Source of the DNA: Herbiconiux gentiana
GTDB lineage: Bacteria > Actinomycetota > Actinomycetes > Actinomycetales > Microbacteriaceae
Assembly: GCF_024978135.1 (NCBI RefSeq)
Contig: NZ_JANTEZ010000001.1
Location: 496,001 to 560,000, forward strand
Length of the DNA stretch: 64,000 bases
Reading direction: 5' to 3'
The stretch's first letter is position 1. Each line of letters opens with the position of its first letter. The translations under genes and the position numbers were made by a program. Positions 19,879 through 29,882 of this stretch are shown piece after piece. Below the pieces are notes generated by a model, which was given only the letters and a program-made list of their open reading frames with translations, ran no database searches and was not told where the DNA came from.

Positions 19879-21104
19879 GCACCCCCCGCCCGAGCCAGCG
19901 CCCGCACGAGATCGTCGAGGTAGCCGATCCGCAGGATCCGCAGCGCCTCGATGCGCACGAGGCTGACCGGCGCCTCGGGCGCGACGACCACCGCCACCAC
20001 CTCCACCCCCGGCGCGAAGTGCGAGGCCGCCGCCCGCAGGCGACGGGCGGGCACGGTCGAGCCGCAGACGAGGAAGACGAGCGACGCGTCGGGCGCCTGC
20101 TCCCCCACCGTCCGGGCCAGAGCGGTGACCGACGTCGCACCGGGCGCCGGATCGATCCCACTCAGGTCGTCGAGCAGCTCCCGGCGACCCCGGGTGCGCA
20201 GTCGGCCCGCCTCGCCACGGGTGCGCGGGGCCCCGGCGTACACCGACAGGCTCGTCCCGTCGGCGATCGCGCGGGCACCGATCGACCCCACCGCGCTCAC
20301 CGCCAGCTCGAACTCCTCGTCGCTGCCGTAGTCGTCGGCCGCGAGCGACTGCAGCACGATCAGGTGACTGCGCCGCGTCTGCTCGAACTGCCGCACGAGG
20401 AAGCTCCCCGTCTTCGCGGTGCTCTTCCAGTGGATGTGCCGCCGGTCGTCACCCGAGACGTAGGGCCGCAGCGCGTGGAACGCGATGTCGCTGTCGGTCA
20501 GGTCGGGGGTGGCGATACCCTCCAGGTCGCGCAGCAGCCCGCTCGTGGCGACGGCGATGGCGGCGATCGGCGGATGCACGAACAGCAGCGCCTCCCCGCT
20601 CCGCGCCGACTCCCGACGGGCGAACCCGAACGGGTCCCGGCGCACGAGCGTCACCGGCCCGAGCTGCACGACCCCGCGCCGCCCCGCCGGCACGGGCAGC
20701 AGCACCTCGCGGGTCTCCCCCGCGTCGACGGCGGGCAGACGGATGCTCTGCAGCACGTCGCCGACGGGCAGCTCGGCGTCCTGAGCCCGCTGCGCCCGGC
20801 CGCCGTCGCCCGTGACGCACACCACGACCGTCGCCGTGCCGCCCGCCACCACCTGTCGCTCGAGCACCGAGATGGCGACGGCACCGGGGCGCCGCCCCAC
20901 GAGGAAGAGGGCGGCGACCACCACGACGAGGGCGCCGCTCAGTCCCACGACGAGGAACTCCGCCCAGCCGAGGCCGACCCCGAGCCCGAGCCCGACCACG
21001 GCGACCACCAGTGCCGCCCACCCGGCCGCCGAGACCGACACGGCGCGCGGCGGAGTGCGGATCGGCCGCACGACCGATTCACCGGCGGCGGGACTGCCGC
21101 TCAT
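19875..21104 (-). CDS. DUF58 domain protein
   Basis: 409 residues. Two N-terminal helices (about residues 25-75) anchor the protein; the rest is soluble. The DUF58 signature is seen as RPYVSGDDRRHIHWKSTAKTG, followed by a von Willebrand factor A-like fold. DUF58 proteins are regularly encoded beside MoxR ATPases and transglutaminase-like proteins, as here, and are thought to be MoxR partners. It overlaps both neighbours by four bases. The biochemical role is not established. Confidence 0.9.
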   Translation of the reverse strand: MSGSPAAGESVVRPIRTPPRAVSVSAAGWAALVVAVVGLGLGVGLGWAEFLVVGLSGALVVVVAALFLVGRRPGAVAISVLERQVVAGGTATVVVCVTGDGGRAQRAQDAELPVGDVLQSIRLPAVDAGETREVLLPVPAGRRGVVQLGPVTLVRRDPFGFARRESARSGEALLFVHPPIAAIAVATSGLLRDLEGIATPDLTDSDIAFHALRPYVSGDDRRHIHWKSTAKTGSFLVRQFEQTRRSHLIVLQSLAADDYGSDEEFELAVSAVGSIGARAIADGTSLSVYAGAPRTRGEAGRLRTRGRRELLDDLSGIDPAPGATSVTALARTVGEQAPDASLVFLVCGSTVPARRLRAAASHFAPGVEVVAVVVAPEAPVSLVRIEALRILRIGYLDDLVRALARAGGA

Positions 21105-22072
21105 GCGCCCGGTGCGTCCTCGGGCGGTGCGACGTCGAGCAGCACGCGCGAGACGACGCCGAGGGCGGTGACCCCGTCGAACTCCGCCTCGGGATCGAGC
21201 ACCAGACGATGCGCCAGCACCGGGCCCGCGAGCGCCTTGACGTCGTCGGGGATGACGTAGTGGCGGCCATCCGATGCCGCGTAGGTCTTGGCGGCACGCA
21301 CCAGAGCGAGGGCGGCCCGCACGCTGCCGCCGAGGCGGGTCTCCTCGGCGTCGCGAGTGGCCTGCACGAGGCGGGAGACGTAGTCGTTGATCGCGGCGTC
21401 GACGTGCACCGAGCGGGCCTCCGACGCGAGCAGGGTGACGCCTTCCGCGGTAATGACGGCCGGCTTCGACTCGCCGTGGGCGCGCTCGGTGGCACCGGCG
21501 AGGATGCGCAGCGTCGTCGCGTGGTCGGGGTAGCCGATCGAGGTCTTGATCAGGAAGCGGTCGAGCTGGGCCTCGGGCAACCGATAGGTGCCCGCCTGCT
21601 CGATGGGGTTCTGGGTGGCGATCACCATGAACGGCTCGCCGACCGGATGGGACACGCCGTCGACCGTGACCCGCCCCTCCTCCATCACCTCGAGCAGCGC
21701 CGCCTGCGTCTTCGGGCTCGCGCGGTTGATCTCGTCGGCGAGCACCACATGGGCGAAGACCGGCCCGGGGTGGAAGTCGAAGGCGCCGCTGCGCTGGTCG
21801 TAGACACTCACGCCGGTGATGTCGCCGGGCAGCAGATCGGGGGTGAACTGGATGCGGCTCGACGAGCCCCGCACGCTGTCGGCGATCGCCCGGGCGAGGG
21901 AGGTCTTCCCGGTTCCCGGAGCGTCTTCGAGCAGCAGGTGCCCCTCGCTGAAGAGAGCCACGAGAGCGAGGCGGATGACGTGCGCCTTGCCGTGCAGCGT
22001 CTGCTCGATCGTCGCCGTGAGGCGGTCGAAGACGTCGGCGAACCGCACCGCCTGCTCGCTCGTCATCGTCAT
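21101..22072 (-). CDS. MoxR-family AAA+ ATPase
   Basis: 323 residues, standard for MoxR. Walker A is EDAPGTGKTSLA, Walker B VVLADEINRA, sensor 1 ATQNPIEQAGTYRLPEAQLDRF, and a C-terminal lid domain follows. MoxR ATPases act as chaperone-like factors that activate or assemble partner proteins, usually those with vWA domains; the DUF58 protein encoded next, overlapping by four bases, is the likely partner. The first two Met codons (22072 and 22066) are both possible starts. The giant surface-protein gene ends 18 bases upstream. Confidence 0.94.
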   Translation of the reverse strand: MTMTSEQAVRFADVFDRLTATIEQTLHGKAHVIRLALVALFSEGHLLLEDAPGTGKTSLARAIADSVRGSSSRIQFTPDLLPGDITGVSVYDQRSGAFDFHPGPVFAHVVLADEINRASPKTQAALLEVMEEGRVTVDGVSHPVGEPFMVIATQNPIEQAGTYRLPEAQLDRFLIKTSIGYPDHATTLRILAGATERAHGESKPAVITAEGVTLLASEARSVHVDAAINDYVSRLVQATRDAEETRLGGSVRAALALVRAAKTYAASDGRHYVIPDDVKALAGPVLAHRLVLDPEAEFDGVTALGVVSRVLLDVAPPEDAPGA

Positions 22073-22090
22073 CGTGCTGCTGCCTCTCCC

Positions 22091-25000
22091 TTAGCCACGG
22101 TACACATAGTGGTGATCGCCGATCTGCACCGCGAGCCCGGCGTCACCGGACGGCGCGGGGGTGCCGGGTGTGCAGGAACCGGGCAGCACCACCTGGCCGC
22201 CGGGCTCGCCCGCCGGGGTGATCGCCGCCGAGCCGCAGGCGTAGTCGGGCGTCAGCGCGCCGTTCGCCGGCTCGCCCGACCAGGTCCAGCGGGTGCCGTC
22301 GTAGCTCGGGCCGCGCCCGAAGGCGAAGGTCAGCGACGGCTCGGGCGCGGTGACCGTGTCGGAGAACGACCCGCACACCTCGGCGGCCGCCCAGCGGTTG
22401 CACGCCTGGAGCTGGAACCGGTAGGCGGTGCCGAACGCGCCGCCCGTGAGAGACCGCGGGAAGCCGCCCAGCGTGAACGACTGCGTCTCTCCCGCCGGCG
22501 ACCCGTCCGCGTCGACCTGGCGCACGCGGTACCGCAGCTCACCCGACACCGTGCCGGACGTGGGCGCGGCGAGCACCTGCGCGTCGTAGTCGGTGCCCGT
22601 CTGCACCATGGCCACCGACACCTCGGCGGCCTGCACCTGGCCGGGGCTCGGGTAGGCGACCGCCGCCGCGACCGCAGAGGCGACGCAACCGGCCGCGTTG
22701 TAGCCCCACACCACGAAGCCGTACGCGGCGTCGACGTCGGTCAGGCCGGTGAACGTCGCGGATCCCACGCCGGCTCCGACCGCCTGCTGCGCGATGACGT
22801 CGCCTCCCGCCACGGGTGCCGTGGGCCGCCCGGGTGCCGGGGTCGAGACCGTGCACGCCTGCGCTCCGCCCGGCTGCCCGGTGCCGGGGCGGAGGGCCTG
22901 GACGTAGTAGCCCGCGACCGCGCTGCCGTTGCCCTCGAACTCCGGCCAGCCGACGACGACGGTTCCCGGTCCCGCCTCCGGCGTGGCGACGGCCGTGACG
23001 GCGGATGCGGCCGGCGCCCCGAAGGGCGTACCCGACGCCACCGACGACGGCCACACCGCGAGGGGTGGGTAGGCGCCGTTCCGCGCCGTGACGACCACGT
23101 CGACCGAGGAGCCGTTCTGCAGGCCGGTGAGGGTGGCCGAGCATCCGTCGCTCGCGCAGCTCGCGGCGTCGACCGTCGCCGCGGCCACACCGGTCGCCGT
23201 GACGTCGTACTGCCTCACGGCCGACCCGCCGGCGGGAACCGTGGCCGGCGCCCAGCGCACGGCGAGCCCGCCGTCGAGCGGCGCGAGCTCGGGGGTGCCG
23301 GGAGCGGACGGCACGAGGTCGGACCACACCGGGACCGAGTAGCTCCGAGCATCCGACACCCCGATGGCGTTGACGGCGGCGACACTCAGCGTGACGGCGG
23401 CAGCGGAGCCGTTGCCCGGGGTGGCCACGTCACAGCTCGTGCTCGCGCACCGGCTCGTCGTCACGTCGCCGCCGGCCGTGCGGGCCTCGATCTCGAAACC
23501 GGAGATGGGCGCGTTGTTGGCGGGGCCCGGGGAGAAGGAGAGTGTGACGCTGCGGTCGCCGAACCCGGTCACCGAGAGGCCGGTCACGGGCGAGGGGCGG
23601 TCGGCGACCGAGATGCGCACGGTGCCCCACGCGGCGCGCGACGGATCACCAGTGGCGTCGAGCACCTGGTACTGCACGGCGATGTCGGCGGCCGGGGCAT
23701 CGGGGGCGACGGCGACCTCGAGCACGCCCTCGGAGTCGCCGGTCGTGATGCCCACGCCGGCGGGGAGACTGGTGCGGTCGATGCCGCGCACGGCGACCAC
23801 GCGCAGAGGCGTCGCCGGGAACGGGTTCGTCGCGGCGTCGTTCGCGATCACGTCGACCGTCGTGGTGCGGCCTCGGGGCGCCACGACCGCATCGGCAGCG
23901 GGCGCGGCGAGAGGACGGGTCGACGGCACCACCGACACGGCGATGCGACCGGTGGTGGCGGCTCCGCCTTCGCCGCGAACGTCGACTGTCAGCTCCCCGG
24001 CGGCCCCGAGCGCGGCCCCGGGCTGGGCGGTCACGGTGAGCGTGGCCCCCAGCAGCACCGCCTGGAAGCCGCTCGGCGGCGCCCCCTCGAGGGAGAAGGC
24101 GAGCGGCCCGGGGCTCGCCGAAGTGGTGAGCCGGGACAGGTCGATCGCCTTCTGCTGGCCGGGTTCGAACTCCACCGTGGCTCCGTTGAAGACCGGCGGC
24201 TGGTCCTCGCGGGGTGTCACGGTGATGGGCAGCACCAGCGTGGCGCGCCGGGCCGACGGCCCCTCCCCGTCCGCCACCTCGAACGACAGCGACGCGGGCC
24301 CGAAGTAGCGGTCGGCGCTGCGGAACGCGAGCGTGCTGTCTCCGACGACGAGGTCGGTGCCGTCGGCATGCGTCGCCCGCACGGTGTTCGGGTCGGTGAT
24401 GCGCACCGGCCGACCCCCGACCGCGACGACCACGTCGTTCAGGTCGACCTCGAGCAGCGCACCCGAGACGACCTGGAGCACCGGCAGCCCCTGCCGCAGC
24501 TGCGGCAACGCGTCGTCGCTGCCCGGGATCTTGACGAAACCCGAGGAGCGCACCGCGGGATCGTCGGGATGCGCCACCGTGAACGGGATCACCTGCGCGG
24601 CCTCGCCGACCCGCACGCGGAGCCTCCCGTCGACGACCCGGGCGGTCGCGCCGTACCCCTGCTCCACCGAGAGATCGAGAGCGCTCGGCGAGCCCTCGGC
24701 GAAGAACACGTTCCGCAGCACGTCGACGTCGACCTCTGACCGGTCGAGGATGTCGCCGAGCGTCAGCACCGTGTCCTCGACGACCGGGCGGGCGAGCGGC
24801 GCGTCGGGGTCGACGTCGATGGTGGCGAAGCCCGACGCCGTCCCGCCGCGGTCGTCGGCGATCGTGTAGATCACGCTGTACCGCCCGGCGGCTTCAGGGG
24901 CCCGGATGCTCAGCAGCGGCCCCTCGATCGCCACCCCGTCGCCAGCGGAGCCCGACGCCGCTCCGCCGGCCGTCGTCGTCCCGACACCCGTCAGCGGCTC

Positions 25001-28000
25001 GACCGCCACGATGCTCAGCGTTCCGCCGCCGGGCGACACGTCGTTGTCGAGCACCCGCAGCAGCACCGTACGGCCCGGACGCACTTGCGCCTCGTCGGGG
25101 CTCGCGACCGGGTTTCGCGCGCCGTCGGGCCGCGGTCCGATCCCCACGCGCACGGTGCCCGACGCCTTCGCACCGAGGCGGTCGACGACCGAGTAGCCGA
25201 AGGTGTCGGTACCCGAGGAGTAGTCGCCGGCGGCGAACTCGATCCAGTCCGGCCCGGTCGACACCACCTGGCCCTTCGCGGGGACGGAGTCGATGCCGAG
25301 GAACTGCACCGAGTCTCCGTCGGGGTCGATGCCCTCGAGGGGGACGTCGATGCGCACCGTCTCGCCCGCGAACACCCGGGCGGTGACGAGGGCGGGCACC
25401 GGTGCGGCGTTCACCGTGGCGTCGACCTCGCGCACGCTGATGGTGACCGCTGCCGTCGCCCACTGCCCGTCGGGGGCGTCGACGCGGTACACCGCGGTGA
25501 CGTCCCCCGGAGTCGACGGGGCGAGGAAGCGCAGCCGGTCACCCGAGGCGAAGAGCAGGCCGGCGCCGTCGGCAGGAGCGGTGACTAGCTCGGGATCGAG
25601 GCTCAGCCGGTCGCCGTCGGGATGCCGGTCGTTGGCGAGCACGGGGATGTCGACGACGTCACCGACCCGCACCGATGCCCGGTCGGGCACCGCGATGGGA
25701 GGCTGCCGCACGGCGGGCTCGGGGATCTCGAGAACCGTGACCGAGCCCTGCGCGCCCGTGAAGCCATTGCTCACGGTGTAGTGGGCGGTGGAGCGCCCGC
25801 CGGTGAGGGGGCCCGTGAGGGTGATGCGGAGCATCCGCTGATCGATCACCTCGACCCGGAGCGCCGGGGCGACGAGGCCTTCTGCGCCTGCACCTGCACC
25901 TGCACCTGCACCTGCGCCCGCGCCTTCCGTTGTGCCTGTACCCGCGCCTGCGCTTGCGCCCGTCACGATCAGCACGCCGCCCGCCGGATCGAAGTCGCCG
26001 GCGAGCACGTCGACCGACACCTCGGAGCCCTGTCGCACGAAGGCCGCGTGGGGCACGGTCACCGGTCGCGCGTTGGCGTCGGGCGGCAGGGTCGCGACGA
26101 CCCGGATGACGCCGGTCGCACTGCGGCTGCCGTCACCGACCGCGTAGTCGAGCAGGGTGCTGCCCGGCGATTCGGGGGTGATCCGTACCGTTCCGCCGGC
26201 GAAGTCGGGGACGATCCCGAACCCCTCCCGAGCCGGCACCCCCGCGAGCCGAAGACCGGGGCCTCCCCCGGTGACATGAGCGAGCGGAGCGACCTCGACG
26301 GCCTGACCGACGCGGGCCAGCACGACGAAGCCGCCCGCCTCGAGCGGCACCTGGTCGGGCGGATGCACCTCGACCGTGAACGATCCGGTCGTGGATGCGA
26401 CACCGTCGCCCATCGTGACTGTCACCTGCTTCGTGCCGGACGTGGCGCCGGCGTCGATGACGGTGACGACGCCCTCCGGGGTCCAGCTGACGGTGTCGGG
26501 AGCGTCGATCGACGCCGACTGCAGGTAGAAGGCGTCGCCGTCGGGGTCGTACCAGTCGCCACGCAGATCGAGTTCGGCCCGGCCACCCAGGCCCACGTCG
26601 AGGGTGGTCGTCGTGCTCTGCACCGGCGGCGCGTTCTCGTCGTCGGAACGGATGGTCACCCGCACCAGGGCGTCGTCGGTGCCGCCGTGGCCGTCGGAGA
26701 TGGTGTAGCCGAACTCGAGCACGCCGCTCGCCCCGGCGGGCGTGCTGAGCTGCAACTGCTGGCCGTCCGAGACGAGGTCGACCGTGAAGGCTGCACCCTC
26801 CGGAACCGTGACCGCGTCGATGACGATCACGTCGTCGTTCGGATCGAAGTCGTTCTGCAGCACCGGCAGCACCACGGAGCGTCCGAGACGGGCGCCCAGC
26901 TCGTCGTCGCCCGCGACCGGGGGCTGCTGCTCGGGGTCGGGTGCCTCGTCGTCGGCGGCCGTGGTCTCGGCACTGGTCGGCCGCGTGGGCGCGTCGGGGA
27001 GCAGAGCGTCCCAGTCGTCGATGGGGGCGTTGCCGCGGGTGACGTCCCAGGAGCGTCCGCTGACCGCGTCGCTCAGGAGCACGCCACCGGTGCCGTTCGT
27101 GCGGAAGACGAGACGGTCTCCGGATGCTGCCCCCGGCAGCACTCCGTCCGCCCCTCCCGAGGCGGCCGAGGGGCGACCCCCGGGGGCGGTGGTGTCGGCC
27201 GCCGTGGTGACGGACATGCCGTCGGTGAGGCGCGACCCGGCGATTGACCCGCGTTCGGAACCGTCCCGTCCGGAATCGCCGCCCGGGCCGTCGCAGCCCG
27301 TCCAGGTGCGGCCGTCGGTCCAAGCCGCGAACCAGCAGCCGTCGATCTGCACGGGTTCGGTCGAGGTTCCGGAATGGCCGTCGGAGAGCACGTCGCCGGC
27401 GCCGGTCGACAGTTCGACAGAGAGAAGGGCGGACGGGGTCGCCACGATGACGTGGTCGGAGGAGCCGGACGGGGTCTGGAGCCAGACGGCCGGGCGGGTG
27501 GAGGGGTCGTCATCCGTTGGAGTGGTGCCCTGGTCGCTGAGGTCACCGTCACCTGAAGCTCCGTCGCTCGGGCCGCCGCCGGTGGCGCTGTCGCCCGGGT
27601 CGCGGGCGGTCGAGTCGAGGTCGGTCGGGTCAGTCGGCAGATCCCCCGGCTGCGGCGACCCGCCGGCGTCGCCCGCACCCTGCCCAGCAGTGAGATCGAC
27701 CGACACGCTGCCATCGCCGGTGAGAAGGCGGCCCGTCGAGCGGTCGAGGACCACCCAGCGGTCACCGACCGCGCTGATCGCCAGCTCGGCGTCGGCTGCG
27801 ACGTCGAGGGGTCGAGCATCCGCCCTCTCGCCGCGTGCCAGCGCCACGGCATCGGCGGTATAGACGGAGCCGCTCGCCGGGGAGACCGCGACCACCAGGC
27901 CCGCGGTGGTGACGGCCGTCGCCCCGCCGACGCCCAGTGTGAGGTCGGGTGGGCTAGACGGGTCGAAGGTTGCGAGGGCCGCGATGGGCACGCTCCAGAC

Positions 28001-28423
28001 GTCGCCCGACGCCCGCGCCGTGATGACGGCGGTGTCGTCAGCGAGCGCCACCTGCACCTCGCCCGACGGCAGCGGGAACGTGTCGGACACCTCGGCCGTC
28101 GCGGTGTCGACGAGGCGCCCCTCGCCACCGCCTTCGTCGAGGACGATCACCTGCTGCCCGGCCTGTGCGAGGGAGAGCGAGCCCGACTCCATGCGGATCG
28201 CCGTGTTGAGCTCACCCACCTGCGGATTCGCCCGGCCGGCGGCCTGGTGGAGATCGCTCGTGACCCAGACGGCTGCGTCGTCGAGGTCGACCTTCTGGGC
28301 GCTGTAGCCCGTCGAGACCACGGCGGTCACCGCGATGACCGCCGTGATCAGCGCTCCCACCCCGATGCTCGCTCCGAGGGAGCGACGTCGTCGGGCCACT
28401 GGGTCGTGCCGTGCCGCTGTCAC
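22091..28423 (-). CDS. Giant membrane-anchored surface protein with Ig-like and fibronectin type III repeats
   Basis: 2110 residues from the GTG at 28423, which overlaps the kinase stop by four bases. Residues 1-10 are basic, then one membrane helix (about 14-38) leaves the rest outside the cell. Residues 40-240 and 310-470 look like beta-propeller-type repeats, broken by an acidic, disordered Gly/Ser/Asp/Pro linker (about 245-310). From about 500 to 1600 there are eight to ten Ig-like or cadherin-like repeats with motifs such as VLQNDFDPNDD, LANDRHPDGDR and LDNDVSPGGG. Three FN3-like domains follow (1610-2000), then a Cys-containing C-terminal part. No LPXTG or C-terminal anchor. Its exact ligand is unknown. 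Confidence 0.88.
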   Translation of the reverse strand: MTAARHDPVARRRRSLGASIGVGALITAVIAVTAVVSTGYSAQKVDLDDAAVWVTSDLHQAAGRANPQVGELNTAIRMESGSLSLAQAGQQVIVLDEGGGEGRLVDTATAEVSDTFPLPSGEVQVALADDTAVITARASGDVWSVPIAALATFDPSSPPDLTLGVGGATAVTTAGLVVAVSPASGSVYTADAVALARGERADARPLDVAADAELAISAVGDRWVVLDRSTGRLLTGDGSVSVDLTAGQGAGDAGGSPQPGDLPTDPTDLDSTARDPGDSATGGGPSDGASGDGDLSDQGTTPTDDDPSTRPAVWLQTPSGSSDHVIVATPSALLSVELSTGAGDVLSDGHSGTSTEPVQIDGCWFAAWTDGRTWTGCDGPGGDSGRDGSERGSIAGSRLTDGMSVTTAADTTAPGGRPSAASGGADGVLPGAASGDRLVFRTNGTGGVLLSDAVSGRSWDVTRGNAPIDDWDALLPDAPTRPTSAETTAADDEAPDPEQQPPVAGDDELGARLGRSVVLPVLQNDFDPNDDVIVIDAVTVPEGAAFTVDLVSDGQQLQLSTPAGASGVLEFGYTISDGHGGTDDALVRVTIRSDDENAPPVQSTTTTLDVGLGGRAELDLRGDWYDPDGDAFYLQSASIDAPDTVSWTPEGVVTVIDAGATSGTKQVTVTMGDGVASTTGSFTVEVHPPDQVPLEAGGFVVLARVGQAVEVAPLAHVTGGGPGLRLAGVPAREGFGIVPDFAGGTVRITPESPGSTLLDYAVGDGSRSATGVIRVVATLPPDANARPVTVPHAAFVRQGSEVSVDVLAGDFDPAGGVLIVTGASAGAGTGTTEGAGAGAGAGAGAGAEGLVAPALRVEVIDQRMLRITLTGPLTGGRSTAHYTVSNGFTGAQGSVTVLEIPEPAVRQPPIAVPDRASVRVGDVVDIPVLANDRHPDGDRLSLDPELVTAPADGAGLLFASGDRLRFLAPSTPGDVTAVYRVDAPDGQWATAAVTISVREVDATVNAAPVPALVTARVFAGETVRIDVPLEGIDPDGDSVQFLGIDSVPAKGQVVSTGPDWIEFAAGDYSSGTDTFGYSVVDRLGAKASGTVRVGIGPRPDGARNPVASPDEAQVRPGRTVLLRVLDNDVSPGGGTLSIVAVEPLTGVGTTTAGGAASGSAGDGVAIEGPLLSIRAPEAAGRYSVIYTIADDRGGTASGFATIDVDPDAPLARPVVEDTVLTLGDILDRSEVDVDVLRNVFFAEGSPSALDLSVEQGYGATARVVDGRLRVRVGEAAQVIPFTVAHPDDPAVRSSGFVKIPGSDDALPQLRQGLPVLQVVSGALLEVDLNDVVVAVGGRPVRITDPNTVRATHADGTDLVVGDSTLAFRSADRYFGPASLSFEVADGEGPSARRATLVLPITVTPREDQPPVFNGATVEFEPGQQKAIDLSRLTTSASPGPLAFSLEGAPPSGFQAVLLGATLTVTAQPGAALGAAGELTVDVRGEGGAATTGRIAVSVVPSTRPLAAPAADAVVAPRGRTTTVDVIANDAATNPFPATPLRVVAVRGIDRTSLPAGVGITTGDSEGVLEVAVAPDAPAADIAVQYQVLDATGDPSRAAWGTVRISVADRPSPVTGLSVTGFGDRSVTLSFSPGPANNAPISGFEIEARTAGGDVTTSRCASTSCDVATPGNGSAAAVTLSVAAVNAIGVSDARSYSVPVWSDLVPSAPGTPELAPLDGGLAVRWAPATVPAGGSAVRQYDVTATGVAAATVDAASCASDGCSATLTGLQNGSSVDVVVTARNGAYPPLAVWPSSVASGTPFGAPAASAVTAVATPEAGPGTVVVGWPEFEGNGSAVAGYYVQALRPGTGQPGGAQACTVSTPAPGRPTAPVAGGDVIAQQAVGAGVGSATFTGLTDVDAAYGFVVWGYNAAGCVASAVAAAVAYPSPGQVQAAEVSVAMVQTGTDYDAQVLAAPTSGTVSGELRYRVRQVDADGSPAGETQSFTLGGFPRSLTGGAFGTAYRFQLQACNRWAAAEVCGSFSDTVTAPEPSLTFAFGRGPSYDGTRWTWSGEPANGALTPDYACGSAAITPAGEPGGQVVLPGSCTPGTPAPSGDAGLAVQIGDHHYVYRG
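25884..25958 (-). repeat. Hexamer repeat encoding an Ala-Gly run in the giant protein
   Basis: Several tandem copies of CACCTG (plus strand, best at 25891-25914) with degenerate flanking copies encode an (Ala-Gly)n run between two Ig-like repeats. It is a candidate slipped-strand site whose unit length preserves frame. Confidence 0.7.
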
Positions 28424-29874
28424 GGGAGGCTCGCGCACTTCTCGGCGCTCGCGTCGCCGGTGCGGCCCGCGTGCACCACGGAGACGGTGATGCAGACCGG
28501 CGTCGAGCCCGTGGGGAAGACGGCGAACTCGGTGCTGCGCTGCACCGAGTTCTCTCCCGTGGAGGTCTCGACCTGGAAGCTGTCTCCGTCGGCGAGACCC
28601 GCGTCGCTCCAGCTGAACAGGATGCGGCCGTCGGCCACCTCGGCGCTGATCTCGCCGACCGAGGGCAGCTCGGTGGTGCCGGGCAGCAGAGTGGTCGCGG
28701 CGGCGACGGCTCCTCCGACGACGGCGAGCGTGGCGACGAGGGCGATGATCAGGGTGCGCCGTCGGCCGGTGCGGGGTGAGGTGCTTGTTCGTGGTCTCGG
28801 TGACGCGAGGCTGCCGCCAGCGCCTGGTGCGCGCGATCTGCCTGCTGTACTCGTGCCTACGGCTGCGCCTGGGCCGGCTGGACCCGTGTCGGGTGCACCT
28901 GATGACGCGCGGCTGCCGTTGCGACGTCGCCGGGGCGCGTCGGCGGGAGCTGCCGGTGGCGCCACCGATCGGGCGCGCTCCGGCTCGACCGCCCACTCGG
29001 CGCGCGTGATCTCGACACCGGTCTGCGCGAGACCGAACTCGGTCTCGACGGTCTGCAGCTCCTGCAGCAGCTCGAGGGCCGAGCCGGGCCGATCGCCCGG
29101 TCTCTTCGACAGCCCGCGAAGAAGGGCGCGCTCGAGCGAGGCGGGCACGTCGGAGCGACCGATCGGCGAGGGCTTGGCCTTGACGATCCGGGCCGAGAGT
29201 TCGGAGGAGCTCGGCGACGTCACCCCGGGCACCTCGAACGGCGACCGGCCGGCGAGGAGTGAGTAGAGGGTCGCCGAGAGGCCCCAGACCTCCGACGCGA
29301 TCGTTCCCCGCGTCTCCTCGGTGACGACCTCGGGGGCCGACCACGGCACCGACAACCCGACGGCGTCGACGGCCGCCGATCGCCCCCGCGTCGACTGCGC
29401 GATACCGAAGTCGGAGAGCACCGGCGCACCGTAAGCCGTGACGAGGATGTTCGACGGCTTCACGTCGCGGTGCAGGACGCCCTGCTGGTGCGCGGTGTGC
29501 AGCGCCCCGGCGATCTTCACCCCGATGCGCAGCACCTGGGCGACGGGCAGCGGCTCCTGTCGGTAGCGCCGTCCGAGAGACGACGAGCAGAGCTCCATGA
29601 CGAGGTACGGCCGACCGTCGCTGGACACCCCTGCCTCATAGATCGTGAGGATCGACGGATGCGCACTCAGCCCGGCCATCAGGTCGGCCTCGACCTGGAA
29701 CATGCGACGCACCTGCTCGTCGACCACTTCGGGCAGCATGACCTTGACCGCCACCTGACGGCGCGGCATGTTCTGCTCGAAAAGGAACACGTCGGCGAAG
29801 CCACCCGAGCCGAGCACGCGCACGGGCGTGAACCCGGGCAGCGTGGGGGGCGGGGAGGGGAGGCGGCGCGGCAC
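28420..29874 (-). CDS. Transmembrane Ser/Thr protein kinase (PknB-like)
   Basis: 484 residues, GTG start at 29874. The kinase domain (about 15-275) has the glycine loop GSGGFADVF, VAVK, catalytic HRDVKPSN, metal-binding DFG and an APEVV segment, so it should be active. A basic, disordered juxtamembrane region of about 100 residues follows, then one helix at about 375-400 and an ectodomain of about 85 residues with two Cys that resembles a beta-sandwich rather than PASTA repeats. It lies eight bases after the PP2C gene and overlaps the giant gene by four bases. Likely targets are operon partners, read by the FHA protein. Confidence 0.93.
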   Translation of the reverse strand: MPRRLPSPPPTLPGFTPVRVLGSGGFADVFLFEQNMPRRQVAVKVMLPEVVDEQVRRMFQVEADLMAGLSAHPSILTIYEAGVSSDGRPYLVMELCSSSLGRRYRQEPLPVAQVLRIGVKIAGALHTAHQQGVLHRDVKPSNILVTAYGAPVLSDFGIAQSTRGRSAAVDAVGLSVPWSAPEVVTEETRGTIASEVWGLSATLYSLLAGRSPFEVPGVTSPSSSELSARIVKAKPSPIGRSDVPASLERALLRGLSKRPGDRPGSALELLQELQTVETEFGLAQTGVEITRAEWAVEPERARSVAPPAAPADAPRRRRNGSRASSGAPDTGPAGPGAAVGTSTAGRSRAPGAGGSLASPRPRTSTSPRTGRRRTLIIALVATLAVVGGAVAAATTLLPGTTELPSVGEISAEVADGRILFSWSDAGLADGDSFQVETSTGENSVQRSTEFAVFPTGSTPVCITVSVVHAGRTGDASAEKCASLP

Positions 29875-29882
29875 GGTGCGGC

